Of a stretch of DNA of 64,000 nt, positions 23,150 through 34,725 are shown piece after piece; the first letter of the stretch is position 1, and each line of letters opens with the position of its first letter. The stretch is taken from the NCBI GenBank assembly GCA_029204225.1, contig CM055109.1, positions 38,866,844 through 38,930,843 on the forward strand. Direction: 5' to 3'. The position numbers were made by a program, and so were the translations under genes. This DNA is from Diphasiastrum complanatum. Taxonomy: Eukaryota > Streptophyta > Lycopodiopsida > Lycopodiales > Lycopodiaceae. A model generated the notes under the pieces. The model was not told the DNA's origin. It saw only the letters and a list, made by a program, of their open reading frames with translations, and did no database searches.

Positions 23150-23890
23150 CTTGAAGACACTTTTGGAATGTTTCCCTCATCAAAATTGACATATCTACCA
23201 ACAATCACTTTCTTAGTAGAAGGAATGTAAACCTTATAGGCTTTACTCACCTCACTGTATCCAACAAAAATACCTTTCCTTGAAGATGGGTCCTCCTTGG
23301 TCCTATCATCAAGAGTAATGTTGACATATCATGTGCATCCAAAAATTCCTAGAAAGTTGACACTCGGCCTCCTCTTGAACAAAATAGCACTCGGCCACCT
23401 ATTGCACAAGAAATTGGCACACAACAAAGCTTGATCCAAAATGGTTTATCAAGATTAGCACTTAACCTCATGGCTTTGGAACTTTCACATAAAGTCCTAT
23501 TCTTCCTCTCATCCACTCCATTTTGTTGTGGGGTCCTTGGTGTTGTATACTCCCTCTTGATCCCATGCTCATCACAAAAGGCCTTGAACTTGGTAGATAT
23601 GTACTCATCAACATTGTCACTCATTAAGCACTTGATACTTGTGGAAAATTGGTTCTCCCTTGCATTCTTGAACTTAACAAAGACATCATACACTTCATCT
23701 TTGCTCTTTAGTAGATAGATCCAACAAAATCTAGTAAAATCATCAATGAAAGTTACATACATCTTAGCTCCACTATTGCTAATTGTAGTAATTCCATGAA
23801 TATCCGAATGTACAAGTTGAAAAGGCTTTGTAGATCTAGTATAAGGTAGTCTATGTGACTTAGACAAAGCACAAGACTCACAAACATGCC
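23150..23890 (-). pseudogene. Ty1/copia integrase remnant
   Basis: Reading downward from 23890 the integrase core is visible: FQLVHSDIHG (about 23815), YVTFIDDFTRFCW (about 23745), KCLMSDNVDEY (about 23630) where DNGGEY is usual, and TPQQNGVDERKNRT (about 23520). Further down come the post-core GIFVGYSE-like and YIPSTKKVIVGRYVNFDE segments (to about 23160). One frameshift around 23400 separates the core and the tail. It may belong to the same element as the minus-strand gag-protease at 24696-25413 or the RT at 19011-20260. Confidence 0.9.
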
Positions 23891-24695
23891 TTCATAACCT
23901 GAAACACAAGATCTGACCATGTGAAAGAATTCAAATCATTGATGATCCAAATCCATAAACTGATCTTGGGTTAGAAAGAGAACAAATCAACAATCCTGCC
24001 AATGTACAAAAATCAGTCTCTACTTTATGAATGAGATGCGAACTCTAATAGAACTTCATCAAACATGAATCAAGACATAGATAGAAGCTATTGTCCATAC
24101 AGAAACAATACCTACTATATTTCACATGTGTGAACCTGAAAATAGCAAATATAGATCATTTTACATACAGAATTACAAGCAATCACAAGTATAGTGCACC
24201 AATGGATAGTAGAACTCAAGAGAACCATGTATAAGCATGAATTGAGATAGAGAAGAGAGAAGATCTGCTTCTTCACTAGCTACATCCTTTTATAACAGGT
24301 CCAAACCCTATTTGGCCACTTGGATTTCCCTCCAAAATGTAAACCCTACTATTTTTGGGACTAGATTCAATGTACCCAAAATTCAAATTTGAATCTACTC
24401 AAACTCGACTTCTAACTTTTCCACACTTTCCAAAAGTGTTTATTCAAATGAAATTTAGACTTATTAGCTTTAAAATGTCAAAGTCAAAGTCTAATATAAA
24501 GTTGGCCTCAATTTGCCAAATATAGAAATTTAGCAAATATGATCAAACTAGTTGAATCTTTGACAAAATCTTTGATGTCAAATATGAGCATCAAAATTAC
24601 TCATAGAAGTAGTAAGTACATATTCATGACTCAAAATATATAAATTTCATTCTGTGTGCAGAGAGGACTTCATTACTGTTCTTATCCAAAATGGT
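23891..24695 (-). other. AT-rich stretch with LTR-like minus-strand promoter signal
   Basis: No coding. On the minus strand TTATAAAAGGATG near 24290 looks like a TATA box upstream of a transcription start, as in an LTR U3-R boundary. Ends and partner are not found. It separates two minus-strand copia coding blocks and may be an insertion within one element. Confidence 0.35.
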
Positions 24696-25413
24696 TCATT
24701 GTTTTGAATTGAGCAAGGCTCTACAGTCCTGATCAATAACCTTGCTGACTAATAGTAAATTCTTTGTCAGTTTGGGTACGTACAATACATTCTTAAGCAA
24801 GGTTAATTCACCATTTGGAAGGTAGAGACGTATTGATCCTTTCCCTCCAATTTGCAGTGCACTTGAGTCACCGAAGTAAACATACTTTGAATGTGCTGGT
24901 GTGAGATCTACGAATAGGAATTTACCTAGTGTCATGTGCTGAGAAGCACCAAAATCAAGATACCAATTCATGGCATATCTAATGGGTTCGTCTTGTACCA
25001 GCAATACCTTTTTATCTTCTTGGGAATGTCTGATAGAGTCAGATCCTCCTTCTTGGTGTTGTTGCATTTTCTTTTTGGCTTCATTGTGCTTGAGAATCCG
25101 ACAGTCTTTGATGTCGTGATTGGATCTCTTGCAGTATCTGCAGAAGAGCTTAGTCTTTGGTAGGTTGTTGTTGTCGACTGTTCTGCGATTGTTGTAGTTG
25201 AGTTGAATCTGGCTGTTCTGCCTTCATCTTCTTGTCCTTGAAGTTCTTCTTCTTGGAACGTTGCTTATTGGAGTACAGGGCCATTGACTTGGTACTCATC
25301 GTAAATAAGCTCTTTCTCCGTACTTCTTCTTGTAATAAGCTTGTTGTTAGCTTCTGTAGAGATAGTGCAGGTGTATTGCTCAAGAGCAACACTAATTTCT
25401 TGAAAAACAACAA
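24696..25413 (-). pseudogene. Ty1/copia gag C-terminus, zinc knuckle and protease
   Basis: From 25413 downward: gag C-terminal sequence, Lys/Gln-rich, then a CCHC knuckle (CRYCKRSNHDIKDC, about 25145-25100), then protease with WYLDFGASQHMT (about 24965). The catalytic motif has Phe where Ser is usual (DSG to DFG). NVLYVPKLTKNLLLVSK follows (about 24780), marking the run-up to GAG-pre-integrase. The two frames overlap by a frameshift near 25140. Confidence 0.9.
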
Positions 25414-26328
25414 GTAATAGCCCTCTTTTTTAAAAAAAAGTAATAGATCCTTCTATTGGCATTCAAATTGCATAATTTTTAGCTGAAAACATGGGGCTAC
25501 AACGAGTGCAAGATGGTGATAAAATATTTCCAACAGATTTTGGACTTTAAAAAAAAGAAAACTTTTCTCCTATTTATGATGTAGAGAGATGGCCTTGAAA
25601 ACTTAAGGTAGTCTCTGAAGGACCCAAGTCCAAATTGATTCAAATTTGAGTTAAAACTTTAAAATGAGATTTTTTTTGAAGAACTCTTATTTGGCCTTTT
25701 AAGTCCCTTAAACACTTCACAAATACCACATCACCCATTAACTTCCAAATTGAAATTCTTATCAAAATAAAGGCCTTCAAGCTCCCACATCCAAAAAGCA
25801 TTGCTAAATGAGATTCAGAAAGATTAAAAAAAAAATTTGCTAGACCTTATTTGAAGGCTATTTCCTCCAGTTTGGCCTACAACAAAGTTTGATAGAGAGA
25901 TGCCTCCAACCACCAGAATTTATGAAGAATCTATTGTTAATGCTCAATGGATGCCATCAGGGATTTTATTTGTTCAAATTTGTTGTAATTGCCATCAAAA
26001 TGTTGCAAATATAACATAATAAGCCCTTCATTAGACTGTTTTTTTCTTAGTTCTCAACACATGAAGAGAGGGCACACTACTATTTATATTGTGTTTTTAA
26101 GAAGATATTACACCCATATCTAGGGGTCTTGTTCACAAATCTTCTCAAGATCATTCTTCAAAAAACACAGCCACTCATTTATGATGTATAAGTGTTATAT
26201 AACAATACAAAGATTCATTAAGATCTATAATATTGAAATATATAAACTTGACATTGACTATTTTAATATTTATATATCTGTTTACAACTCTACAAATATA
26301 TCTGCTTACAACTCTACAAATATGTTTG
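25414..26328. other. No gene seen
   Basis: AT-rich sequence without long frames or recognisable TE motifs. Confidence 0.4.
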
Positions 26329-26599
<271 letters not shown>

Positions 26600-26828
26600 A
26601 TAGTAGATTTATAAGAATGCAAATATTTTTAAAGATTTGTAAACATATATTTTCTATAGGGCATTGTATTTTGTGGGTTTCTCTTTGCCCATGATTCAAC
26701 AAAAAGGTAGCACATAATGTGCTACCATTTTTATGCCACTACATGATTTTCTGTAGATAAGGATTGTGGTCTGGTACATAGTTAAAAATATTACTAGCCA
26801 TAAAATTTTAAATAGAATGATCAAAATA

Positions 26829-27117
26829 CACTTTGCTATTCTTTAAATATAGGTTTATTTTGTATTATAAAAACTTTATGAAGCTATAAAAGCTAGCACG
26901 CATGTGTGCTGGTGGCCTACTGAAAAATAAAGTTAGAGGATAGCATGCCAACATGCTACTCAAATTGGGAGTCAATTTGGTAGCATGCCGGTGTGCTAAC
27001 CGAAGTGACTATTTTTCATTTTTTTTGTAGGCTAGCACATTGGCATGGTAACTTTTACAGCTTCATGACATTTTTCATAGTAAAAATAAATCTATATTTA
27101 AAGAATAGCAAAGACAC
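26829..27117. mobile_element. Foldback (MITE-like) element with about 85-bp inverted arms
   Basis: Left arm 26829-26911 and right arm 27031-27117 are imperfect inverted repeats containing TTTGCTATTCTTTAAATATA and GCTAGCAC. The middle holds two short palindromes, TAGCATGCCAACATGCTA and GTAGCATGCCGGTGTGCTA. A third related arm in direct orientation lies at about 27140-27225. No coding and no target duplication was identified. Confidence 0.75.
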
Positions 27118-27565
27118 TTAAATAAGTCCATCAAAAGACATGTTTCTATTTTCTAAATATAGATTTATTTTGATCATGAAAATATGTTTATAAATTGCAA
27201 AGGCCAGCACATCATCATGCTAGCTTACAAAAGAGATTTAATTTTTTTTAGAATTTCTAGCTTAAATTTTCTTTTTGGAGCCAACTCTTTACAAACTTAT
27301 GCTTACAAATGTGCAAATATATTTTATAAAGATCTATTTAGAAGTATGTTAGCAAAGCACCGACTTCGACCAATATCATTGTCAATCTTTGTCAGTTATA
27401 ATGACACTCTATTAGCAGATCCGATTTGCTCAAAAACATTTCTTGCAGTTTGACTCCTTGAATTTTTTGGAACAAGATAAAATGTTCTATTTATCTTTGG
27501 ATTGTTAATCTAGAGTAATAGTCAATGAAGGTGATGAAGTACAATGCATCACACATTTGAAAATT
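27118..27565. other. No gene seen apart from the third foldback arm
   Basis: The 89-codon plus-strand frame at 27184-27453 overlaps the third arm and is not recognisable. Confidence 0.4.
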
Positions 27566-28588
27566 ATAGATTGCATTTTGTTTGTTTGAATAGGTCAATT
27601 TTGGATGTTTTTGCTCTATTGTGATAAGTCCTTAGATTGTCTTCATGTTTGAACAAGAGTCTACCCGATTTTTGTTTTAGCATCTATTGTATTTTTCTTG
27701 CTTTGGGTTGTGTCTTTTGTGTGTTTTATATCCTATTGTCTTATGGCTTTTTCTAATGGTTAAACTTGACTTCCTTTGGCCTCCAACATGTATCTCTTAT
27801 GGTAGAGATGTCGATAAGGATTATATTATTCTATGGTTTGGTTTCGTGCTCACCTTGGTTATATCGCACTCCATAAGTTTGGTATTTTTCTTTGTTCTTG
27901 TTATACTTGTCTAAATAGACTAGCTTTGTTATGTTTCTAAAGGCTACCACTATAGTTTTGGTGATCGTAATTCAAATATTTAGTGATCTAATGCCTTAAA
28001 AAATCACTTTACATGAACTTTAGTTGGTTCTTATGTAATGGGTGCCCCCCTCCCCCCTTCTCATAGCTTTCTAATGCAAATCACGTTCTTTATCAAATTA
28101 CAAATTGCATTTCTTTTTGTTTGAATAGTTCAATTTTGGATGTTTTTGCTCTAATGTGACAAGTTTTTATGTTGTTTTTTTATGGTGTAACGATTTTTGC
28201 TTGGTAGCCTTTGTTGTATTTTTCTTGCTTCGGTTTGTGTTTTTTTTGTGATTTAAAAATGATATATTTCATTGTCTTTTTGATTTTTTCTAGCTGTCAA
28301 ACTTGACTAGCTTTGGCCGTCAATGTATATCTCGTATGGTAGAGATGTTGATAGTGTATACCTTATCCTATAGTTTGGTTTTGTACTCATCTTGATTATA
28401 TCACACTCCATAAATTTAGTATTTTCGTTTCTTACTTGTCACACTTGTCTAAATAGGCTAGCGTTGTTGCATTTCTTTAAGCTGTGGGTTTATATTTTTG
28501 GTGACTATAATTTAAGTATTAATTGATCTAATATTTTAAGGATTACTTTAAAATATGACTTTAGCTAGTGCTTATGTAATGGGTGGCA
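27566..28588. repeat. Diverged tandem duplication, unit about 480 bp
   Basis: Unit 1 at about 27566-28047 and unit 2 at about 28105-28588 share long stretches, among them TTCAATTTTGGATGTTTTTG, TATGGTAGAGATGT and CTTATGTAATGGGTG, over their whole length with many substitutions and small indels. Unit starts are about 540 bp apart. No coding is visible. Confidence 0.9.
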
Positions 28589-29817
28589 TTTTTTTTTCAC
28601 ACTTTACTCATGCAAATATTTTGTTGTTGAATTTATCATCTTTTGAGTAATTTGAACTATTGTTTGGTTTGTTTCGTTATATCCTTGATGTAGTATACTT
28701 GGCTTTTTCAAACATTTTGTTGAAGCATTTTATTACCTAGTAGTTGCTAACTCTTATTTTTGCCTTTTGATAGAAGTTCTTTCACTCCTTAAGACTACTC
28801 TCTCTCTTTTATTTATGGTTCTTTATGTTGCTAATGGGTGAATATGTTTTGCCCCCTACAACCTTCATACCCTTATAGTAGAATGAAACCAAATGGCTCC
28901 AATTTGTCCCAATTTTTTTTTTCATTGGCAATGATCATTGTCTATATTGATGATCATTCACTAACGTCAATGTTTATACTAATATTGTCGGATTCAATTA
29001 TTACATGGACATTTATACGGAGTTTGGACACTATTGGTGAGCATTTGTTATATTGAAGGTTTATGTTGTCGGCGATAATTGTTTATACTAACAATTTTGT
29101 TCCAAGGGAATACCAACTCTTTTTAGGTTCGCAACCAAAAGACTCAGTATTTGTGAACATAAATTGCTCAAACTATTGTAGTGCTAGTCACTTTGTCAAG
29201 ATGAGAAAATACTCATTAAAAATAAAAAGAAAAGAAAAGCCAGTGAAACACAAACATGACAAAATACATTGTACCAATATCATCAAAAAAAAAAAATTCA
29301 TATACATAAACTTTGTCTTCTCCACCCATTGAATGGTTTGCTCATCATTGTCCCTCCTTATGACATGCACACCCAAGTTTCTTCCAATAGGCATAGTTCC
29401 AACACAACCAAGAAAAAGATCAAATGCCATGCCCCCTTCTCCATAAAAGGATGCCAATAGAAACCATACAAAAAAATCTAGTTTTGTATTTCTCCATGCA
29501 AAGTGCCTTCCCTACTTGTATCTTTTGACCACTAGTTGGTGAATTCATGTATTTTGTGCAAGTTGAAAAGGGGTGGCCTAGATTCACAAGCCTTTCAAAG
29601 TGCACGGGGGCTCACATTCTCTTCTTGAAAAAATATATACAAACATGGAGCATTTTAACAAAACATCGTGATAGCACTAGATTGTAATTTAATATTGCAC
29701 ACAAGATAGTTTTGTCCTTTTTTTTTTTCACTTATTCAATTTATAACTTTTTGTGAAAAATTGCCTACATTGGCAAATCTAGCCATGTCGAATATTGTAT
29801 ATATTGTCAATATTTTT
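28589..29817. other. No gene seen
   Basis: AT-rich; frames at 28838-29460 are short and unrecognised on either strand. Confidence 0.4.
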
Positions 29818-30441
29818 TGTTAGTCACTTGAATGGCCAAAGTGCCACTTGTAAATTTACACCTAAGGTAGGTTACCATGAGTCAAGAAGAGTGGTTGTGT
29901 CCATTTGGTAGTGATTCCTACTGTGTAGGATCTAGACCTTGATTTATGATGAAATTTGTACCTACCATGCACCTACCAAGCATGACTCTTGGATCTAGGC
30001 TAGGGTTTTCACTTTAGGGCAAGAAAGTTGAGTCTAGTTCCTTATTACATGCTGGATTTTCACCTAACTTTGCAAAGGAAGTGTCTTTTACTATGTTTTC
30101 CATTCTCCATAGTGAGGAGATAGAAACTTTTTGGATCCTCAAGGAGAAACTCGGATTTTCTCTCTATGTATTGTAATTGCTATTGATTCCAATGAAACCC
30201 AACTTTGGCACACTTCAAACTCTGTCTACAAGCCGTACTACAGCCTGATCTTCACACGTAGAAAATCGGATTACAGTTTTTGATCAATGCTCTGATTGTC
30301 TCTACTTGTTTTCTATCAAGCTGCTATACTAGATCTTGTTTTTTGATGACTAGTATCTGATAGATTGTTTAACAAGCACACAATCAACCTTGTGGATCAT
30401 TCAAAGATCCATTTATGGTCCTTAGTACTGTACTTTTCACA
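29818..30441 (+). repeat. 5' LTR of a Ty1/copia element
   Basis: 624 bp beginning TGTTAGTCAC and ending TTTTCACA, immediately followed by a PBS and, downstream, copia gag. The end at 30441 is firm; the start is the nearest TGTTA in a suitable position and is less certain. No second copy is present in the window. Confidence 0.75.
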
Positions 30442-30454
30442 TGGTATCAGAGCC
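30442..30454 (+). promoter_or_regulatory. Primer-binding site (initiator tRNA-Met)
   Basis: TGGTATCAGAGCC directly after the LTR end. Confidence 0.92.
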
Positions 30455-31073
30455 AAGTACAAGCCTATTGATCAGTGCTTGAAACTAATCTAGTTCTAGC
30501 AGGTTTTTGGTGCAAAAAGCTAGTATTGGAAGGGCAAGTTGGTATCCTGAAATTGGTGAGGAGATTTGATCCCAAACTTTATGTGGATCAAAATCTATAT
30601 TTTTCACACGTGTGGGCAACTCTGAACCAGCATTTAAACCCCCATATTCTTTGGATCATTGTAATTTCATCTAGTGTCAGTTTGATGTAATTTTGGGTGC
30701 GAATCCTAGGATAAGCTACCAAGATCACCTGGCATTAATTAGTTTTGGATTTGATTCATGAGAACTAATTAATCTAGGCTGAATTCAGACCTTATTAAAG
30801 TGGAAACCAGGTCTAGAAAGTACATCAAAGTGAAAGAGAGAAATAGAGTCATTCTACTGTCCAAAAATAGCCAAGATTGGCAAGATTTGCTTGAGAGTAG
30901 TTTTCACTTCATCTTATCTTCATTCTAGCTTTGTGAGGGAGTGATAGAACTTTGATTACAAGTCTTTCTGTTGGATTAGAAGTCAACATTTGAGTGAAAC
31001 ACTACAAGTCAGAAACCTTTGTCAGTTTCAAGTTCAACCAAATCTATATCTTGTGTAGAATTTTACTAGTAAG

Positions 31074-31880
31074 ATGGGATCTGCTAGAGCATACCTTCTA
31101 GAAGCTAGTGAGAGGTTAAATTCTACCAATTATGCTATTTGAAAAGTGAGGATGGAGTCACTCATGGTGCTCCAGGATCTTTATGAGTTTCGAATTGATG
31201 ATGAAGATGAACCTCTAGGTGCACAGGAGTTAGCTAAATACAAGAGAAGATCTAGGCTTGCACTTCACTGTGTGAAGATGAATGTAAGCAATGATTTACT
31301 AAGAGAAGTATCAGCTTGTACTAGTGCTAAAGAGGCTTGGGAATCTTTAAAATCAATCTATGAGTCTAGTAAGACTTCGAAGGTTCTGATGCCTAGGAAT
31401 CAGATTTTGCAAAGCATGAAGAGGAGTGATGAGAGTGCATGCTTATGTGCTCAGAATCAAGTATCTCAATAGGGATTTAGCTTCCATTGGAGAGGTGATT
31501 CAAGATGGTGAGCTTGCTCAGATTGTCCTTAATGGTCTAGGTAGTGACTTCCCAAATCTGGTCGAAAGCTTTGCAATCCAAGCTCACTATAGAAAAGCTT
31601 CACAGTGTATAAGTGGCTGAAGAGTGTAGGATGATGCATACCAATGCAAGAATGAATGCTATTTCTCTGTAGGATGGTGATGAGAAAGCTAATTTCTCAT
31701 TCAAAGACAAGAAAAAGACCAATGGCAAGAAGAAGCACTTCAAGGAGACCAAGGAGGAGGATGAGGCTTCAAGCTCAAAGGGCAAGATCAAAGACAAGTC
31801 CAAGTACAAATGTTTTTTCTATGGAAAGAAAGGACATTTTGCATCAGAATGTCTCAAGAAGAAGAAGGCACAAGAGAGCA
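31074..31880 (+). pseudogene. Ty1/copia gag with damaged zinc knuckle
   Basis: ATG 31074 opens a copia gag: EASERLNSTNYAI, then TGA at 31140 where Trp is expected, KVRMESLM, TSAKEAWESLKSIYE, a frameshift near 31430, LNRDLASIGEVIQDGELAQIVLNGL. A Lys-rich segment precedes the knuckle CFFYGKKGHFASEC (about 31810-31852), in which the second Cys is replaced by Tyr/Phe, so zinc binding would be lost. Further stops follow at about 31883 and 31901. Confidence 0.9.
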
Positions 31881-32470
31881 AATAAACCAACATTGCACAT
31901 TAGGAGGAGGAGGAGGATGAAGAGTCATCCTTGATGGTTTCCAACAAACCACCATCATCCAAGAGCAACACCAATGATTCTTGGTGGATTGATAGTGGGG
32001 CTAATACTGCAAGTAGTCAAGAATGTAAGATAAGTGGAATAGGAACCATTCCATTTTATGTTGGATCATCCAAAAGAATGAATCTTGAGAATGTTCTTTA
32101 TGTTCCTAAGTTAACTAAGAATCTGCTTAGTGTTGGCCAATCAATAGATAATGGCCTTGATGTACAATTTAAGCATGGCGTTTGTTCCATCCTTAGAAAT
32201 GATGAATGTATAGCCAAAGGCTTTAAGCAAGGGATATTGTTTAAGCTTGACGCTAATATTGCAATGGAGAGTGTTAACTTGGCAAAGGTAAAGTTATCAA
32301 ACGTGGAACTATGGCAAAAAAAGTTGGGCCACCCCAACTTCAAAGCCATGGAATCTATGCTTGCAAAGGAGCTTGCAGTTGGACTCCCCAAGCATTTGTC
32401 AAAGTGTGGGAAGAGATGTGAAGCATGTAGCCTCTAAAAGGCTCACAAACTACCCTTCTCAAGATCTACA
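31881..32470 (+). pseudogene. Ty1/copia protease remnant and GAG-pre-integrase
   Basis: Protease motif WWIDSGANTASS (about 31980) but the following histidine-containing segment is deleted: it passes directly to GIGTIPFYVGSS. NVLYVPKLTKNLLSVGQ (about 32090-32140) and the pre-integrase segment ELWQKKLGHPNFKAM (about 32305) follow, with Gln in place of the first zinc-binding His. CEACS and the start of integrase (AHKLPFSRSTSRS, to about 32475) end the block. Confidence 0.9.
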
Positions 32471-32790
32471 TCAAGATCAAGCTCTTGAACTTATTGGCTC
32501 CTTGATTTATTTAACTATAACTAGACCTAATCTTAGTTATAGTGTTGGAAAGTTAAGCCAATTCATGCAAATTCCTCTAGGTTCACATTGGAAGATGGCC
32601 AAAAGCGTTCTTAGGTACATCTCATCTACTGACATTTTGTATAGAGGGACTAATCTTGGCTTAAGAGCCTATAGTGACTCGGATTTTACAGGTGACAAAG
32701 TGGATAGAAAATCAACAAGTGCTTTTTCCACCTTTCTATGTGATGGAGTAGTATCATGGCTTTCCAAAGCCTGGATTTCAATCTCACCCC
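32471..32790 (+). pseudogene. Ty1/copia RNase H joined to integrase start by internal deletion
   Basis: After about 32480 sequence jumps to the end of RT and RNase H: GSLIYLTITRPNLSYSVGKL, WKMAKSVLRYI, AYSDSDFTGDKVDRKS (about 32670), VVSWLSK. All of integrase core and RT is missing. At about 32768 the match ends and unrelated sequence starts, so the 3' end and 3' LTR are missing too. Confidence 0.9.
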
Positions 32791-33010
32791 ATATAAGAAT
32801 TCAACAAAATTGTCAACTGAAAAATGTAGATTTGCATATTTACTCATGGAAAAATGACAGTTTGTAGAATGGGAGCTTTGCGCACAATGAATAAGACACC
32901 ACCAACTTGTGAAAGATATGCAAAGACTAACTTGGATTTAAGTCAGATGTTTTGACCACAAGGCAAAGTGCAATCTCACATAAGTGGAATCTTCATGGAA
33001 CGGGACCGAA

Positions 33011-33041
<31 letters not shown>

Positions 33042-33883
33042 GGCACTTCCAAAATATAGATACTTTGAGTAACAAGGCTCTGATAGTAATATCATGACTC
33101 ATTGTAAGATGCCCAACAGTCTCCTAGGGCCTCTCAAACTGGAGTATAGTCACCATCTCAAAGTTTGCATCATCCTCTTCAAGTCTATCATCCACATGAG
33201 CCACAATAGTCAATAAGAACAAGGATAAGAAGTGAGCTACGACAATGAATAATAATAAGGATAAGAAGTAAGAAGAAGAAGAAGCCGAAAATGAAGTAGA
33301 AGGAAAAGAAAAAGCAAAAGAAGAAATGATTAGATTCCAACAGTCCAACTTGTTGTCACTAAAGCTTGCAGTCAAATGAGGACTAAGGAGAGAGAAAGGG
33401 GCGTCTTAGTGGGAAGACGGAAGTAAAATATACTGGAGTGCGTAATGATTTCTAGCATCACGAGTGAGAAAGTATGGAGGAATGATAGCAGTCTCGTTCA
33501 CCTCAACGACCCGTAGAAGTTAGAATCTTTGAGTGAGTCAAAAAGGAAGGCAAGACTGGGAAGTAGTGATGAGTCAGGAATGGAATGATGAGTGCTTAGC
33601 GTACTCTCATATGATCCGGCCCAGACTTTGATCAAGAGAATGTGTTTGTGCATAAAACAATGCTATTGTGGCAGACAAAACAATCTCGAGACGGCATTTT
33701 TGTTAGTAGTACTGTTTTGTTGGAAAGCGAATAGATGACTTACTTTATTTTTTACTGCCAAATGACATTCAGGTTTTGATGGCTATCATTCAAAGCATAT
33801 ATATGTAACCAGACTAAACGGTTTTAAACCTTTCTAAAAGGAAAATCTTAATTTCATATGAAATTGGTATTTTCAAAAAGCTA
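32791..33883. other. No gene seen; small (CT)n run
   Basis: A CT run lies at 33011-33037. The minus-strand frame at 33124-33375 (83 codons, hydrophobic) has no recognised family. Sequence around 33240-33330 is purine-rich. This is the distal upstream region of the receptor kinase gene. Confidence 0.4.
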
Positions 33884-33956
33884 ACCTTCTTTGGAAAGGT
33901 ATATTTGAAAATACCAATTTCATTGGTATTTTCAAATATACCTTTCCAAAGAAGGT
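33884..33956. repeat. Perfect 34-bp inverted repeat (hairpin)
   Basis: Arms 33884-33917 and 33923-33956 are exact reverse complements separated by 5 bases (TTTCA). A third partial copy of the arm tip, TTGGTATTTTCAAA, is at about 33864. It lies about 770 bp upstream of the receptor-kinase ATG and about 480 bp upstream of its TATA box. Confidence 0.97.
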
Positions 33957-34431
33957 ATATTTGAAAAGTGGAGGCAGGGGGTTGGCGCAGTTTTTGAAAG
34001 GAATTGCCTATGCCCTTAACTCTCATATCAAATTTGGGTTTTCAAAGTCACATTAAAAAAAGAGGAGTAACTTTTGAAATGATATTTTGCTTTTCTTTGA
34101 AAGGTGAATATGCCTCATTTGCATTGCAAATGCCAAGCCTTCCTGTCTTGGGGATGTGGGGTGGTGGGATGGGCTTTAGTGAGAGCTGCATGCATGCATG
34201 CAGCAGGCGGCAGATGCTCTAAGATATTACAGAGACTTATGAAGGGTGGGCACTCAATGAGATAAAGATACTAGCTGTGCTGAGAGTGGGACGTCCACCA
34301 TCTGCATATTCTGCAGCCCAGAATTCAGAGAGAGCGTGGGTGGGGCAGGCATTGACGCAGAATCATTTATCTAGATAATGCGTTTCAGGCTGGCGAATCA
34401 CCCTCTATTACTCTCTCAACTTCCTACTATG
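33957..34431. other. Proximal upstream region of the receptor kinase gene
   Basis: Non-coding. GC content is higher than in surrounding TE sequence. Contains GCATGCATGC near 34189 and a GGCAGGC motif. No TE match was seen. Confidence 0.4.
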
Positions 34432-34440
34432 TATATATAG
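34432..34440 (+). promoter_or_regulatory. TATA box of receptor kinase gene
   Basis: TATATATAG at 34432, 290 bp before the ATG. A transcription start around 34460-34475, in TC-rich sequence, would be expected. Confidence 0.65.
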
Positions 34441-34605
34441 TTCTTCTCACCTACCTGCTTCCTACTTCCATCTAACTTTGTAGATCCACATAGATTAGTT
34501 CTTAATTAGGCAGGTACTATCAGCTCAATAAGCTCTTTGTTGACCAACTAGATTGAAACCAAAAGCAAGCATACAGTACTTTGAGAAAGTTAGCTATATA
34601 TATTG

Positions 34606-34632
34606 TGTGCGTGTGTGTGTGTGTGTGTGTGT

Positions 34633-34721
<89 letters not shown>
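34606..34721 (+). repeat. (GT)n and (GA)n microsatellites in the 5' leader
   Basis: GT run 34608-34632 and a GA run of about 86 bp (34636-34721) that ends at the ATG itself. A frame open through the GA run would add Arg-Glu repeats, but ATG 34722 gives a normal signal peptide, so the repeat is untranslated leader. Confidence 0.95.

Positions 34722-34725
<4 letters not shown>

Noticed and set aside
33060-33110. Minus-strand primer-binding site near GGCTCTGATAGTA
   Set aside because: Only the first half matches a tRNA-Met PBS and no LTR end adjoins it.
34581-34721. N-terminal extension of the receptor kinase with Arg-Glu repeats
   Set aside because: The extension reads through the GA microsatellite; ATG 34722 directly precedes a signal peptide.
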